9,744 bases of DNA, from the NCBI GenBank assembly GCA_937902565.1, contig CALFMX010000229.1, forward strand, positions 1-9,744, in the 5' to 3' direction. This document shows positions 1 through 5,560 of this stretch, one piece after another (positions within the stretch are counted from its first letter, which is position 1; each line of letters starts with the position of its first letter). The translations under genes were made by a program, and so were the position numbers. This stretch comes from an uncultured Spirochaetales bacterium (GTDB taxonomy: Bacteria > Spirochaetota > Spirochaetia > Sphaerochaetales > Sphaerochaetaceae). The notes under the pieces are model-generated. The model had not been told where the DNA came from, searched no databases, and worked only from the letters and a program-made list of their open reading frames with translations.

Positions 1-2
1 AC

Positions 3-158
3 TTCCATGAATCGCAGGAGCACCACGATTTCTTCCACCAGCATTTTGTGAAGAAGGGTGCCGAGCTGGCCCGCGCCTGCGCGGCCACGGTACAGCTGCA
101 CCGCACGTTGGAAGCGCAGCAATTGCAGCAACTGCAGCCGCAAACCCTGGCAGCCTGA
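3..158 (+). CDS. C-terminal end of an unidentified protein (5'-partial)
   Basis: An open frame enters from the left edge and stops at TGA 156-158, giving 51 residues with no start in view. The visible tail begins FHESQEHHDFFHQHF, rich in His and Phe, and ends in a Gln/Leu-rich stretch (QQLQQLQPQ). I do not recognise the family. The frame is G+C-rich with codons such as CTG, GCC and CAG, and a convincing intrinsic terminator lies ~75 bp downstream, which supports a real gene end here. It is probably not from the same genome as the rest of the window, because the guaB join at ~320-340 looks chimeric. The reading frame is reasonably secure; the function is unknown. Confidence 0.5.
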   Translation, partial: FHESQEHHDFFHQHFVKKGAELARACAATVQLHRTLEAQQLQQLQPQTLAA

Positions 159-233
159 CAGCTGCCAACAACCGGGACCAAAGGGTTTTCCCTGGCCATT
201 CTGGGCAGGTAAGCGTTTTTTGGCACACTGGCG

Positions 234-266
234 AGCCGCTCTCCGCTTTGGGGCTGCGGCTTTTTT
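234..266 (+). terminator. Rho-independent terminator
   Basis: AGCCGC (234-239) pairs with GCGGCT (256-261). An inner CTCC/GGGG stem closes a small loop, and a run of six T follows (261-266). This is a classical intrinsic terminator and would end transcription of the gene whose tail lies at 3-158. Confidence 0.8.
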
Positions 267-272
267 ATTGCC

Positions 273-725
273 ATGACTGACTCCGCATCTTTGACCCGCC
301 GCCAGGCCTGGCTCGGCGTGCTCGCCCTGGCCATGGGCGCCGACTTCATCATGCTCGGGCGCTACTTCGCCCGCTTTGACGAGAGCCCCACCGACCGGAT
401 CTTCGTCAACGGTACCTACATGAAGGAGTACTGGGGCGAAGGCTCGAACCGGGCACGCAACTGGCAGCGCTACACCGCAACCGGCGAGAAGAAGCTCGCC
501 TTCGAGGAGGGGGTGGACTCCTATGTCCCCTATGCAGGGAGCCTGAGAGACAACGTCGGGGTCACCCTGGCCAAGGTTCGCTCGACGATGTGCAACTGCG
601 GGGCCCTCTCCCTTGGAGAGCTGAGGGAAAACGCTACGCTTACCGTGGTCTCCTCCACCTCGATTGTCGAGGGAGGGGTGCACGACGTCCTGCAGAAGGA
701 CAGCCATACGTTCAGTACTACCTAG
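273..725 (+). pseudogene. guaB: IMP dehydrogenase C-terminal part joined to a foreign N-terminus
   Basis: IMP dehydrogenase makes XMP from IMP with NAD+, the committed step to GMP. From about residue 17 ([19 protein letters not shown]) to the end ([10 protein letters not shown]...), this 150-residue frame matches the C-terminal third of the enzyme. It includes the flap Arg-Tyr (WQRY, residues 64-67) and the [11 protein letters not shown] segment. The upstream two thirds, with the phosphate-binding DGG segment and the catalytic-cysteine loop (GxGSxC), are absent; no other frame upstream holds them. The first ~16 residues ([16 protein letters not shown]) are unlike IMP dehydrogenase and read more like the start of a major facilitator transporter. 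An SD site is lacking, and the ATG follows a terminator directly. As it stands it cannot be a working enzyme. The family call is firm; whether this is a genomic pseudogene or an artificial join cannot be told from the sequence. Confidence 0.85.
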
Positions 726-750
726 CCAAATCATCCGAATTTTGCCAATT

Positions 751-805
751 ATTCCTACAGCAGGAAGCTTTTTCAAGTATCATTCCTGCTGTAGGAATCT
801 TTATT
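751..805 (+). terminator. 16-bp perfect hairpin, likely guaB terminator
   Basis: ATTCCTACAGCAGGAA (751-766) and its exact reverse complement (783-798) flank a 16-nt loop, followed by CTTTATT. It lies 25 bp after the guaB stop. The stem is long and perfect. The T tract is short, so termination may be partial. It could instead be a regulatory or repeat element, but position favours a terminator. Confidence 0.55.
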
Positions 806-874
806 GGATTCACCCATAGAGCCGAATTTCACTCTGCCAAGGTCGTGTCGTCGTTCACCATCTTAGGAGAGCTT

Positions 875-952
875 GTGTCCATATTCATCCAACTGGTGGA
901 TTTCTCTAGACTCTACCGTAACGGAAGAGTTCATACCGGCAATAACCCGTAA
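875..952 (+). CDS. Possible 25-codon small ORF upstream of ybaK
   Basis: AGGAG at 865-869 is followed after 5 nt by GTG (875). The frame runs 25 codons to TAA (950-952) and begins MSIFIQLVDFSRLYRNG. It ends 53 bp before the ybaK start. The encoded peptide is not clearly hydrophobic and matches nothing I know. It might be a leader peptide or chance. The only support is the good ribosome-binding spacing in a region otherwise without a gene. Confidence 0.2.
   Translation: MSIFIQLVDFSRLYRNGRVHTGNNP
911..929. repeat. Imperfect inverted repeat upstream of ybaK
   Basis: CTCT-A-CCG at 911-918 mirrors CGG-A-AGAG at 922-929 around a TAA centre, leaving one A-A mismatch per arm. It lies ~53 bp upstream of the ybaK -10 box, within the candidate small ORF. 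It could be an operator or an RNA hairpin. The rest of the 726-1005 gap shows only the guaB hairpin and the ybaK promoter. Confidence 0.3.
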
Positions 953-981
953 GGCCAATGTACCCTCAACAGGGGATAGGC

Positions 982-1000
982 TATACTCCTCCCTTGGAGG
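982..1000 (+). promoter_or_regulatory. -10 box and ribosome-binding site of ybaK
   Basis: TATACT at 982-987 is a near-consensus -10 box, with no good -35 hexamer at the usual distance. GGAGG at 996-1000 is 5 nt before the ATG at 1006. This SD decides the start over the upstream in-frame ATG at 958. Confidence 0.5.
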
Positions 1001-1005
1001 CGTCC

Positions 1006-1476
1006 ATGTCAGTAGCAGCAGTGAGAGCATTCTTGGCCCCCTTTGGCCTCAGTGACCGGATTCGTACCTTTGATGTCAGCAGTGCGACGGTGAGCCTTGC
1101 CGCCCAGGCCTTGGGTGTGGAGGAGGCACGCATTGCCAAGACCCTCGCCTTTCGAAAGAAGGATGGTTCGACGCTTCTGGTCTGCACCGCCGGCGATACA
1201 AAGGTTGACAACAAGTGTTATAAGGCTGAGTTCGGAATGAAAGCGAGGATGCTCAGCGGAGAGGAGGCGCTCCTTGAGACCGGCTTTGCCATCGGAGGGG
1301 TCTGTCCCTTCGTGAAGGCGGAGCACATCGACATCGTGTTGGACCGCTCGCTTGAGCGCTTTGATACCATCTACCCAGCCGCCGGTGACAGCACAAGTGC
1401 GGTGATCCTCAGCTGTGAGGAGCTGGAAAAGGTCACTGGTGGACGATGGGCGACGGTCTGTACGGTGCTGCAGTGA
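1006..1476 (+). CDS. ybaK: YbaK/EbsC-family aminoacyl-tRNA deacylase
   Basis: This 156-residue protein is a stand-alone editing domain of the YbaK/ProX fold. Family members hydrolyse mischarged tRNAs in the cytoplasm, classically Cys-tRNA(Pro). Visible hallmarks are the conserved lysine in IAKTLAF (K45), the TAGDTKVD segment (61-68), IGGVCPF (96-102), and the YPAAG loop (123-127) near the C-terminal strands. Length matches the family (about 150-160). The start at 1006 is set by GGAGG five bases upstream. It appears to be a single gene: a hairpin separates it from guaB, and the lactonase downstream has its own likely promoter. The exact tRNA substrate cannot be read from sequence, since related branches clear Ala, Ser or Cys errors. 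Confidence 0.9.
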   Translation: MSVAAVRAFLAPFGLSDRIRTFDVSSATVSLAAQALGVEEARIAKTLAFRKKDGSTLLVCTAGDTKVDNKCYKAEFGMKARMLSGEEALLETGFAIGGVCPFVKAEHIDIVLDRSLERFDTIYPAAGDSTSAVILSCEELEKVTGGRWATVCTVLQ

Positions 1477-1491
1477 GTGCAGTGACATGGA

Positions 1492-1505
1492 ATCAAGGCC
1501 TTGAT
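1492..1505. repeat. 14-bp perfect palindrome after ybaK
   Basis: ATCAAGG (1492-1498) is followed directly by its reverse complement CCTTGAT (1499-1505), 15 nt after the ybaK stop. With no loop and no T tract it is a poor terminator and more like a protein-binding site. The 1477-1689 gap also holds a TATAGT (1509-1514) and an AGGAGG (1531-1536) with no usable start codon after it, and the lactonase promoter. Confidence 0.35.
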
Positions 1506-1654
1506 GGGTATAGTGTCCTTTTCATTTGGAAGGAGGTCATTGTACTGAGCTACTTCATAATCTCCAGGTGTTCAAGACTCCATCTAAGTCCCGTCCTCTC
1601 TGTAAAACCGCGTATTGTCCCTTGGACTCAACGTTTCCTCTCCCCTCCCCAATC

Positions 1655-1683
1655 TTGCATTCAAAAGAGAGCGGGACTATCAT
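1655..1683 (+). promoter_or_regulatory. Candidate promoter of the lactonase gene
   Basis: TTGCAT (1655-1660), a 17-nt spacer and TATCAT (1678-1683) form a sigma70-like promoter. The -10 ends 6 nt before the ATG at 1690, so the predicted transcript starts at or next to the start codon. No SD lies at a workable distance; the only GGAG (1685-1688) is 1 nt from the ATG. Confidence 0.45.
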
Positions 1684-1689
1684 GGGAGT

Positions 1690-2676
1690 ATGAAGCAGAT
1701 TGTGGTCGGCAGCCGGGTCCTCCCCTCCGACGAAGGCATCACACTCCTGGATTTTGACCCTGAGAGCGGGGCCCTCACCTATCGCTGTGCGATGGGCGGG
1801 ATCGAGATGCCGACCTACCAGGTGTGGGATGGCAACAAGAGAATCCTCTACTCGGTGGGAGAACGGCTTGACGGGATGGTATACGGGTGGCAGCTTGATG
1901 GGGAGTGCAACCCGAGCCCCGTCTTCAAGGCATCGAGCCTTGGCAGCGGGCCCTGCCACCTCGCCCTCAGCGGTGATGGCAAGAGCCTGGCGGTGAGCAA
2001 CTACACCAGCGGCAGCTTCACCCTCATCGGCCTCGACGGGCTCAACTACAGCGAAGCGTATGAGGACAGCTCCATCAACATGGAGAGGCAGGAGTCAAGC
2101 CATGTCCACTGCTCCCTCTTCGTCGACGGTTCCTCATCCATCCTCGTCACCGACCTCGGGGGGGATACCATCCACTACTACCGCAATGAGATGCGCCTCA
2201 TTGACTCGTTTGCCGCGCCTCCCGGCTCAGGGCCGCGCCATCTTGCCATCAGCGGTGATGAACGCTACCTCTTCGTCAGCGCCGAGCTCTCGAGCGAGGT
2301 GCTCGTCTACCGCATGGGCAAGAGCCCTACCCTCATCCAGCAGATCTCGACGATTCCGGCGGGCTTTGGGGAGGAGAATACCACCAGCGCCATCGCACTC
2401 TCAGGTGACGGGCGCTTCCTCTACGTGGCAAACCGTGGCCACGACTCCATCGCCATCTTCTCGGTCAAGGAGGGGTGGCTCAGTCGCCAGGGGTGGTCAT
2501 ATACCGAGCGCACCCCCTGGGACTTCGCCCTCTCGCGCGACGAGCGCTTCCTCATCGTGGCCAATACCACCAGCTCTTCGGTGACCGTCTATCCCCGTAG
2601 CGGGGAGAGCGGGGAGCTCGGTCCCCTCTGTGGGCGGATTGCCATTGAGAAGGCGTGCTGCATCACCCTCGTCTAG
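1690..2676 (+). CDS. Beta-propeller lactonase, 6-phosphogluconolactonase (YbhE) type
   Basis: This 328-residue protein has the seven-bladed propeller pattern of the lactonase family (Pfam lactonase, E. coli YbhE/Pgl, ~331 residues). Repeating blade motifs are visible: GPCHLALSGDGKSLAVSNY, SHVHCSLFVDG...VTDLGGDTIHYY, GPRHLAISGDERYLFVSAEL, SAIALSGDGRFLYVANRG and TPWDFALSRDERFLIVANT. No signal peptide is seen, so it should act in the cytoplasm. YbhE-type enzymes hydrolyse 6-phosphogluconolactone in the oxidative pentose phosphate pathway, but relatives act on other sugar lactones. No pathway partner lies nearby, so the substrate is an inference. ATG 1690 is chosen because the family start aligns there; an upstream in-frame TTG at 1615 would add 25 residues unlike the family. 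The stop overlaps that of the convergent small gene in a shared CTAG. Confidence 0.85.
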   Translation: MKQIVVGSRVLPSDEGITLLDFDPESGALTYRCAMGGIEMPTYQVWDGNKRILYSVGERLDGMVYGWQLDGECNPSPVFKASSLGSGPCHLALSGDGKSLAVSNYTSGSFTLIGLDGLNYSEAYEDSSINMERQESSHVHCSLFVDGSSSILVTDLGGDTIHYYRNEMRLIDSFAAPPGSGPRHLAISGDERYLFVSAELSSEVLVYRMGKSPTLIQQISTIPAGFGEENTTSAIALSGDGRFLYVANRGHDSIAIFSVKEGWLSRQGWSYTERTPWDFALSRDERFLIVANTTSSSVTVYPRSGESGELGPLCGRIAIEKACCITLV

Positions 2677-2777
2677 ACGATCATGGAGACGATGAGGTGG
2701 ACCCCGGTTGCCACAAGGATGACCAGGATGGCGGCCATCACAGCAAGCATGATCGTGCTTCTCTTATAGTGTCTCAT
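2673..2777 (-). CDS. 34-residue single-span membrane protein, last gene of the ABC operon
   Basis: This small gene starts inside the end of the GntR gene (14-nt overlap, 2764-2777) and encodes MRHYKRSTIMLAV and onward to a C-terminal IVSMIV. A basic N-terminus (R2, K5, R6) is followed by one hydrophobic segment (about residues 9-34), as expected for a single-span peptide with its N-terminus inside the cell. GGAG at 2784-2787, 6 nt from the ATG, is a good SD lying within the GntR coding sequence, so translation is probably coupled. The position at the end of a GntR/ABC operon suggests a role with the transporter, such as a small subunit or modulator. That is inference; I recognise no family. 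Its TAG (2673-2675) interlocks with the lactonase stop. Confidence 0.6.
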   Translation of the reverse strand: MRHYKRSTIMLAVMAAILVILVATGVHLIVSMIV

Positions 2778-3129
2778 GTAGTGCTCCAATTGATTTGACG
2801 AGCTCCTCGACGCTGATGTCCAGGGCCTTCATGGTCTTGACCAAGGCGGGCAGCTCCTCCTCGTAAAAGGAGCTGCGCTTGTGCGCCTTGATCGTCTTTG
2901 ATGCATCCTTTGCTGCAAAGTAGCCGATGCCACGCTGGTTCTCCAGCACCCCCTGCTCCAAGAGGTGGGCGTAGGAGCGCACCACCGTGTTGGGATTCAC
3001 CTCCAGTTCAACGGCCAGGTCCCTGACCGACGGGATGCGCTCTCCATCGGGGAAGTGGCCGGTGATGATCAGGTGGCAGAGGTGGTCGGCGATTTGAAGA
3101 TAGATCGGCTCATTGGTATCAAACTGCAT
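2764..3129 (-). CDS. GntR-family repressor, short YtrA type
   Basis: A 121-residue protein with the GntR winged helix-turn-helix: EPIYLQIADHLCHLIITGHFPDGERIPSVRDLA leads into the recognition helix (about 45-57, NPNTVVRSYAHLL) and the wing (QRGIGYFAA, 65-73). Only ~48 residues follow, with no effector domain, which marks the YtrA subfamily; these typically control ABC transporter operons and their own synthesis. It is the third gene of the operon and overlaps the permease end by 11 nt. The start at 3129 is set by GGAGG (3136-3140), 6 nt away. The likely target is the dyad at 4755-4776 over the operon's -10 box. The inducing signal is unknown; some YtrA operons elsewhere respond to cell-envelope antibiotics. 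Confidence 0.9.
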   Translation of the reverse strand: MQFDTNEPIYLQIADHLCHLIITGHFPDGERIPSVRDLAVELEVNPNTVVRSYAHLLEQGVLENQRGIGYFAAKDASKTIKAHKRSSFYEEELPALVKTMKALDISVEELVKSIGALHETL

Positions 3130-3910
3130 CGGTAGCCTCCACCTCACAGAGCCTGAAGTAGGCGGTGGTCTGCAGGGCGATGGGAATGATGAGGTAGTGC
3201 AGCAGATCCCGTGCGACCGTCCACCCCCTGATGGTCTCGACCATCTCATTGAAGCGCCTCTGGTCGACCCGGGAGAGCGCCTCGAGCAGCGACACCCCTC
3301 CCCCCACCCGGATAGCGACAAAGAGCTTGAGGAAGATCAGGGCAATGGTGGTGGCAAGCACGGCCAGGATGGTGAAGGCAAGCGGCGTCTTCACCAGCGC
3401 CGTCTTGCGGAAGACCGTCGAGCCGAGGATGAAGAGCGAGATGATCGACCAATAGCGGGCGAGCATCGTCCAGTACCCGTGCAGTCGCAGCGGATTGAAG
3501 ACTCCGATCGGATTGCCGAATATGAGGTACATCAAGAGCTCCACGATCAGGCTTGAGACGACGAAGTAGAGTGTCAATGCGATGGGGTATCCCACCGCTG
3601 CCAAGAGGCTCTTTGAGAGGAACTTTTCGGCGTTGGATGCCGGCAACATCAAAAAGGTGTGTTGGTTATCCCGCTTGTAGAGGTCTCGGGCAAAGAGGTC
3701 GACGGTGAAGATGATACCACCGATGAGGAGGAATGACGGGAAGAGGGTATCATACACTTCGGTTGGGAAAGGGGTCCCTGCATAGCGCGTCATGATCGAC
3801 TGCAACCCCTCGTAGCCAAAGAACAACAGGATGATGACCGACGCATAGATGGCGAGGTCCCTCTGTCCTATGATCCACTCCCGCCTCAATAGTGCGATGA
3901 AACGCTTCAT
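3119..3910 (-). CDS. ABC transporter permease, ABC-2-like
   Basis: A 263-residue integral membrane protein with about six hydrophobic spans: near residues 18-36, 58-70, 104-132, 150-168, 177-202 and 234-252. It starts with a basic cytoplasmic N-terminus (MKRFIALLRREW). A charged loop, RDLYKRDNQHTFLMLPAS, follows the second span; such Leu-Pro-rich loops are common in ABC-2-type permeases. It would form the membrane channel for the ATPase encoded just upstream, whose gene overlaps it by 4 nt (ATGA, 3907-3910). The start has a strong AGGAGG (3917-3922) 6 nt away. Its 3' end overlaps the GntR gene by 11 nt. The transported substrate cannot be deduced; export of a peptide, lipid or antibiotic is typical for YtrA-controlled systems. 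Confidence 0.85.
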   Translation of the reverse strand: MKRFIALLRREWIIGQRDLAIYASVIILLFFGYEGLQSIMTRYAGTPFPTEVYDTLFPSFLLIGGIIFTVDLFARDLYKRDNQHTFLMLPASNAEKFLSKSLLAAVGYPIALTLYFVVSSLIVELLMYLIFGNPIGVFNPLRLHGYWTMLARYWSIISLFILGSTVFRKTALVKTPLAFTILAVLATTIALIFLKLFVAIRVGGGVSLLEALSRVDQRRFNEMVETIRGWTVARDLLHYLIIPIALQTTAYFRLCEVEATDAV

Positions 3911-4737
3911 GGCCGGCCTCCTTTCTCCACGATGATGTTGAAGATCGTCTCCAGGTCCAATGTCTGTCCCTTTGGAACATCAGCCCGCTTCTTGAGGACC
4001 ATCCATCCACCGAGGACCCGCTCGCTGTAGAGCGCATCACCATCGGGCTCGGTGGTGACGTGGTCGAGCACGTAGGCATCGGTGAGGGCATCGAGCCCCT
4101 CGTTGAAGATGACCTTCCCCTGGTCGAGGATGATGATCGGGTCGATGAGGGCCTCCATGTCGCGCACCTGGTGGGTGGAGATGACAAAGGTCCGCTCCTC
4201 GCTCATCGCACTGGCCACGATCTGCCTGAACTGACGCTTGGATGGGATATCCAGGCCGTTGGTCGGCTCATCCATAATGAGGAGGCTGCAACCACTGGCT
4301 AGGCCGAAGGCGAGCAGGTACTTCTTCTTCTCCCCAAGCGACATCTGATCAAGGCGGTGGTCGAGGCTGAGGCCGAACTCCGATGCATAGGAGGCGAAGA
4401 GCTCCCGGTCAAAGCGGGGATAGAAGGGGGCAAGCATCGAGAGATACTGTCGGCTCTTCATCCTCGGCAGGGGGAACTCCTCGCTGAGGTAGAAGATCTC
4501 ACTGAAGAGGGAGGCTCGCCTCAAGCGTGGGTTCTCCCCGAGGACGGAGAGGCTCCCCTCCTCGGCAAAGAGCTGGCCACAGAGGAGCTTGAGCAGCGTG
4601 CTCTTGCCGGCCCCGTTCTTTCCGAGCAGGCCGTAGATATTGCCCCGTTCAAGGGTGAACGAGAGGTCCTTGAAGAGCGGCTTGTGTGTGTAGCCGAAGG
4701 TGAGGTCGGTGACCTCTGCCAACGTGTGGTGATCCAT
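3907..4737 (-). CDS. ABC transporter ATP-binding protein
   Basis: This 276-residue protein is the energy-coupling subunit of the operon's transporter. It shows Walker A GKNGAGKST (39-47), signature MSLGEKKK (132-139), Walker B LLIMDEP (152-158), D-loop GLD (161-163) and switch histidine H189 in ISTHQ. The Q-loop region reads FYLSEEF (82-88) with no glutamine, as in many ABC-2 ATPases. A C-terminal extension of ~70 residues (205-276) follows the core. The start at 4737 is preferred over the upstream in-frame ATG at 4776 because AGGAGG (4743-4748) sits 5 nt before it and the predicted transcript starts near 4761, inside the longer version. It is the first gene of the operon and is probably repressed by the third-gene GntR protein. 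Confidence 0.93.
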   Translation of the reverse strand: MDHHTLAEVTDLTFGYTHKPLFKDLSFTLERGNIYGLLGKNGAGKSTLLKLLCGQLFAEEGSLSVLGENPRLRRASLFSEIFYLSEEFPLPRMKSRQYLSMLAPFYPRFDRELFASYASEFGLSLDHRLDQMSLGEKKKYLLAFGLASGCSLLIMDEPTNGLDIPSKRQFRQIVASAMSEERTFVISTHQVRDMEALIDPIIILDQGKVIFNEGLDALTDAYVLDHVTTEPDGDALYSERVLGGWMVLKKRADVPKGQTLDLETIFNIIVEKGGRP

Positions 4738-4754
4738 AGCTACCTCCTGTATTG

Positions 4755-4776
4755 GTGTACTAGCTATGTAATACAC
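4755..4776. promoter_or_regulatory. Candidate GntR operator over the -10 box
   Basis: GTGTA (4755-4759) and TACAC (4772-4776) form an inverted repeat with 12 nt between, plus inner TA/TA matches. The 22-bp dyad covers the -10 hexamer (4768-4773) and the predicted transcription start (~4761) of the ABC operon. That is where a YtrA-type repressor would block RNA polymerase. The site is seen directly; the protein-site pairing is inferred. Confidence 0.6.
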
Positions 4777-4796
4777 TCAGGAAGGAAAGTTGTCAA
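4768..4796 (-). promoter_or_regulatory. Sigma70-type promoter of the ABC/GntR operon
   Basis: Read on the minus strand, TTGACA (4796-4791) is a perfect -35. It is separated by 17 nt from TATTAC (4773-4768), a good -10. The predicted start near 4761 gives a ~24-nt leader that carries AGGAGG before ATG 4737. Confidence 0.75.
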
Positions 4797-4953
4797 CCCT
4801 TCCCAACAGCGAATAATTATAATCCTTCATCATTCATATTAGGAAATTTTGGATCCTGAAGGTTGTACTCTCAATGTGAATCACCACTTTTCTTGTTTAG
4901 AAGAAGCTGATCACTGTAAGTGCCCAAAACAACGTACTGTCTGTGATACACTG

Positions 4954-4970
4954 TTGTTTACAACAAGGAG
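4954..4970 (+). promoter_or_regulatory. Ribosome-binding site and small dyad before the unknown gene
   Basis: AAGGAG (4965-4970) lies 7 nt before ATG 4978 and fixes that start. TTGTT (4954-4958) and AACAA (4962-4966) form a short inverted repeat that runs into the SD and could mask it or bind a regulator. Further up, the 4797-4953 stretch is AT-rich with a perfect TATAAT at 4818-4823, but no matching -35. I see no gene there. Confidence 0.4.
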
Positions 4971-4977
4971 CATCACA

Positions 4978-5535
4978 ATGGCAAAAGTCTTACGTGCAGT
5001 CAATAATGCACTCTATGAGGTCGATATTCGTGATATCAGGAGTTCTGTTGCGACAATGGATATTTTTGAGGGGAAACGGTCTCCTCATATTCGATACAAA
5101 ACAATGCTGATCAAGCGGGCTCTGCGCCTAAAGCTAAACAGTAATACTTATATTGTCTCACTGCTCATCACCAGAGAAAGACCTGAGACCTGGCCACATG
5201 GGAGAGTGGAGTGTCTGGCGAATACTACCTTCACCGAGTTGCGAGAATGGTCAAAACCCCCCATCATCCTGCAAGATGTCGATCCCGACCAGTATGCACA
5301 ACATTCGATGATGCACCCGATTCTAAAAACCATCAAACAGCATTCTCGACAACATTCAATTGATGTTGGCATAGGAATCCCTCTAGCAGAACCATTGGTA
5401 TTCAATGCACAAACATCCGATAATCGCACTGGCTATGGAGATGAATGGAGGTTTGGAGAGTGCATCTCAGTGGGAACCAACTACGGGGAAACCACCCAGT
5501 ATTATATCTCAAAGCTGAGTATTGACCGCGCCTAA
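4978..5535 (+). CDS. Unrecognised 185-residue protein, AT-rich and probably acquired
   Basis: I do not recognise this protein. It has no signal peptide or membrane span. The N-terminal half is basic (IRYKTMLIKRALRLKL, 38-53) with a hydrophobic strand-like segment (TYIVSLLIT, 57-65). A Pro-rich linker (PPIILQDVDPD, 94-104) leads to a His/Gln-rich helix (about 105-127). The last third is Gly/Tyr-rich (GYGDEWRFGECISVGTNYG, 152-170). The AAGGAG at the right distance and the full-length frame argue for a real gene. Its base composition differs from its neighbours: the first 60 coding bases are ~42% G+C by hand count, against ~67% in a same-length piece of the ABC ATPase gene. It also uses ATA, CTA and AGA codons. 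This suggests recent horizontal gain. It diverges from the ABC operon. Confidence 0.7.
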   Translation: MAKVLRAVNNALYEVDIRDIRSSVATMDIFEGKRSPHIRYKTMLIKRALRLKLNSNTYIVSLLITRERPETWPHGRVECLANTTFTELREWSKPPIILQDVDPDQYAQHSMMHPILKTIKQHSRQHSIDVGIGIPLAEPLVFNAQTSDNRTGYGDEWRFGECISVGTNYGETTQYYISKLSIDRA

Positions 5536-5553
5536 ATCGAAGAGTGTTCGATT
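5535..5553. terminator. Short hairpin between convergent genes
   Basis: AATCGAA (5535-5541) pairs perfectly with TTCGATT (5547-5553) across a 5-nt loop, in the 25-bp gap between two convergent stop codons. There is no T tract on either strand, so it is at best a weak bidirectional terminator. Confidence 0.35.
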
Positions 5554-5560
5554 GAGTCCA

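Noticed and set aside
590..952. 120-codon open frame overlapping the guaB end
   Set aside because: Its first part is the shifted shadow of guaB and it runs through the hairpin. Only the last 26 codons have an SD, listed separately at low confidence.
1540..1600. tRNA-like AGTAGCTCAGT on the minus strand
   Set aside because: It resembles a tRNA D-arm, but no acceptor stem, anticodon arm or T-arm can be fitted around it.
1555..1959. Minus-strand frame over the lactonase start
   Set aside because: It is the complement of a clear propeller gene, with no SD and no recognisable motif.
2764..3321. Longer start for the GntR gene (185 codons)
   Set aside because: The first 64 residues are Arg/Ser/Pro-rich shadow of the permease frame. 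The family start and SD lie at 3129.
4738..4776. Longer N-terminus for the ABC ATPase from ATG 4776
   Set aside because: The segment contains the predicted transcription start and operator, and the strong SD serves ATG 4737.
4818..4823. TATAAT as the promoter of the unknown AT-rich gene
   Set aside because: No -35 hexamer lies at 15-19 nt, and such hexamers are expected by chance in this AT-rich stretch; kept only as a remark.
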